Notes under the pieces: model-generated
The model's database searches: none
Told to the model about the DNA's origin: nothing
What the model saw: only the letters and a program-made list of their open reading frames with translations
Position numbers and translations under genes: made by a program
In this document: positions 63,764 through 64,000 of the stretch, piece by piece
Numbering within the stretch: the first letter of the stretch is position 1
Layout of the letters: each line of letters opens with the position of its first letter
DNA from: Pomphorhynchus laevis
Lineage: Eukaryota > Acanthocephala > Palaeacanthocephala > Echinorhynchida > Pomphorhynchidae
Reading direction: 5' to 3'
Length of the DNA stretch: 64,000 nt
Assembly: GCA_012934845.2 (NCBI GenBank)
Contig: WNNJ02000739.1
Location: 31,653-95,652 of the forward strand

Positions 63764-63833
<70 letters not shown>
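63715..63833. repeat. (TA)n microsatellite with GATACATTGTATC palindrome
   Basis: Long TA array following the inverted repeat, interrupted by TGCAGTTATATATATGATAC segments. Confidence 0.9.
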
Positions 63834-63837
<4 letters not shown>

Positions 63838-64000
63838 GTTGCTAGGTCACACGAGGTGACTTTCGCATTGAAAACCAGCTACAGAATCTTTCCTTCATGA
63901 TATCCAATTCCATACACCCTGACTACTAACGGCGCCATTGCCACAACCGTTTTCGTTTCGCCCGCTTTTCGCCACATGTTGGTAGCCCCGGGCTCGTCAG
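63834..64000. other. Unassigned end segment
   Basis: Less A+T-rich than its surroundings, with no recognisable coding motif in the 167 bases available. It may be the start of a feature beyond the window. Confidence 0.3.

Noticed and set aside
1-64000. LTR retroelements, retroviral or capsid-bearing elements
   Set aside because: No long terminal direct repeats, protease/integrase or capsid motifs seen. The 72-bp duplication at 11882 is internal to a LINE 3' end.

Overview
The window is A+T-rich animal DNA made almost entirely of non-LTR retrotransposons (LINEs) and short repeats. I found no convincing host gene, no cellular tRNA or rRNA gene, no CRISPR array and no LTR element. The mix of CR1/Jockey-type, RTE-type and restriction-like-endonuclease (RLE) LINEs with low GC suggests an invertebrate, perhaps a flatworm or another spiralian. 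That is an inference from how the reverse transcriptases (RTs) read, not a database result.

Layout. 0-1.7 kb: the 3' part of a CR1/Jockey-type LINE (+). 1.7-15.6 kb: six RLE-type LINEs, all on the minus strand and head to tail (A, B, C, D', D, E). B (5060-8080) has an unbroken 1006-residue ORF with a nine-cysteine N-terminal module, an RT and a C-terminal restriction-like endonuclease. 15.6-20.0 kb: LINE J2 (+), flanked by a 10-bp target-site duplication; its ORF1 carries the same nine-cysteine module. 20.0-25.6 kb: mostly non-coding, with three copies of a structured repeat and a decayed LINE. 25.6-33.5 kb: a small RLE fragment with a 14-bp target-site duplication, then LINE H (-) split by a nearly intact relative, I, whose 5' end is a 13-bp minisatellite. 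33.6-42.6 kb: decayed LINEs, a tRNA-derived SINE and LINE K2. 42.8-47.8 kb: LINE M (+), nearly full length, followed by fragment N. 47.8-51.3 kb: a third H/I-family copy, other LINE ends and an ORF1 fragment with its own minisatellite. 51.3-64 kb: palindromes, (AT)n arrays, an RTE-type LINE (-), a tandem ~360-bp repeat with hammerhead-like cores, and a 253-bp perfect inverted repeat.

How the parts work together. The LINEs supply RT and endonuclease for target-primed insertion. Several junctions lie at (AAT)n/A-tract tails, so one element's tail appears to serve as the landing site for the next, building same-strand arrays. Several distinct minisatellites lie immediately upstream of LINE ORF1 starts and look like variable 5' untranslated monomers.

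Most unusual signals: (1) two dispersed repeat families contain all three conserved hammerhead-ribozyme core segments with matching stems I, II and III, but with the three strands in reversed cyclic order; in one family the copies are tandem, so a dimeric transcript could restore the canonical order; (2) a nine-cysteine module with identical spacing is shared by two LINE types with different endonucleases; (3) minisatellite 5' ends of LINEs; (4) a cluster of long, near-perfect palindromes.
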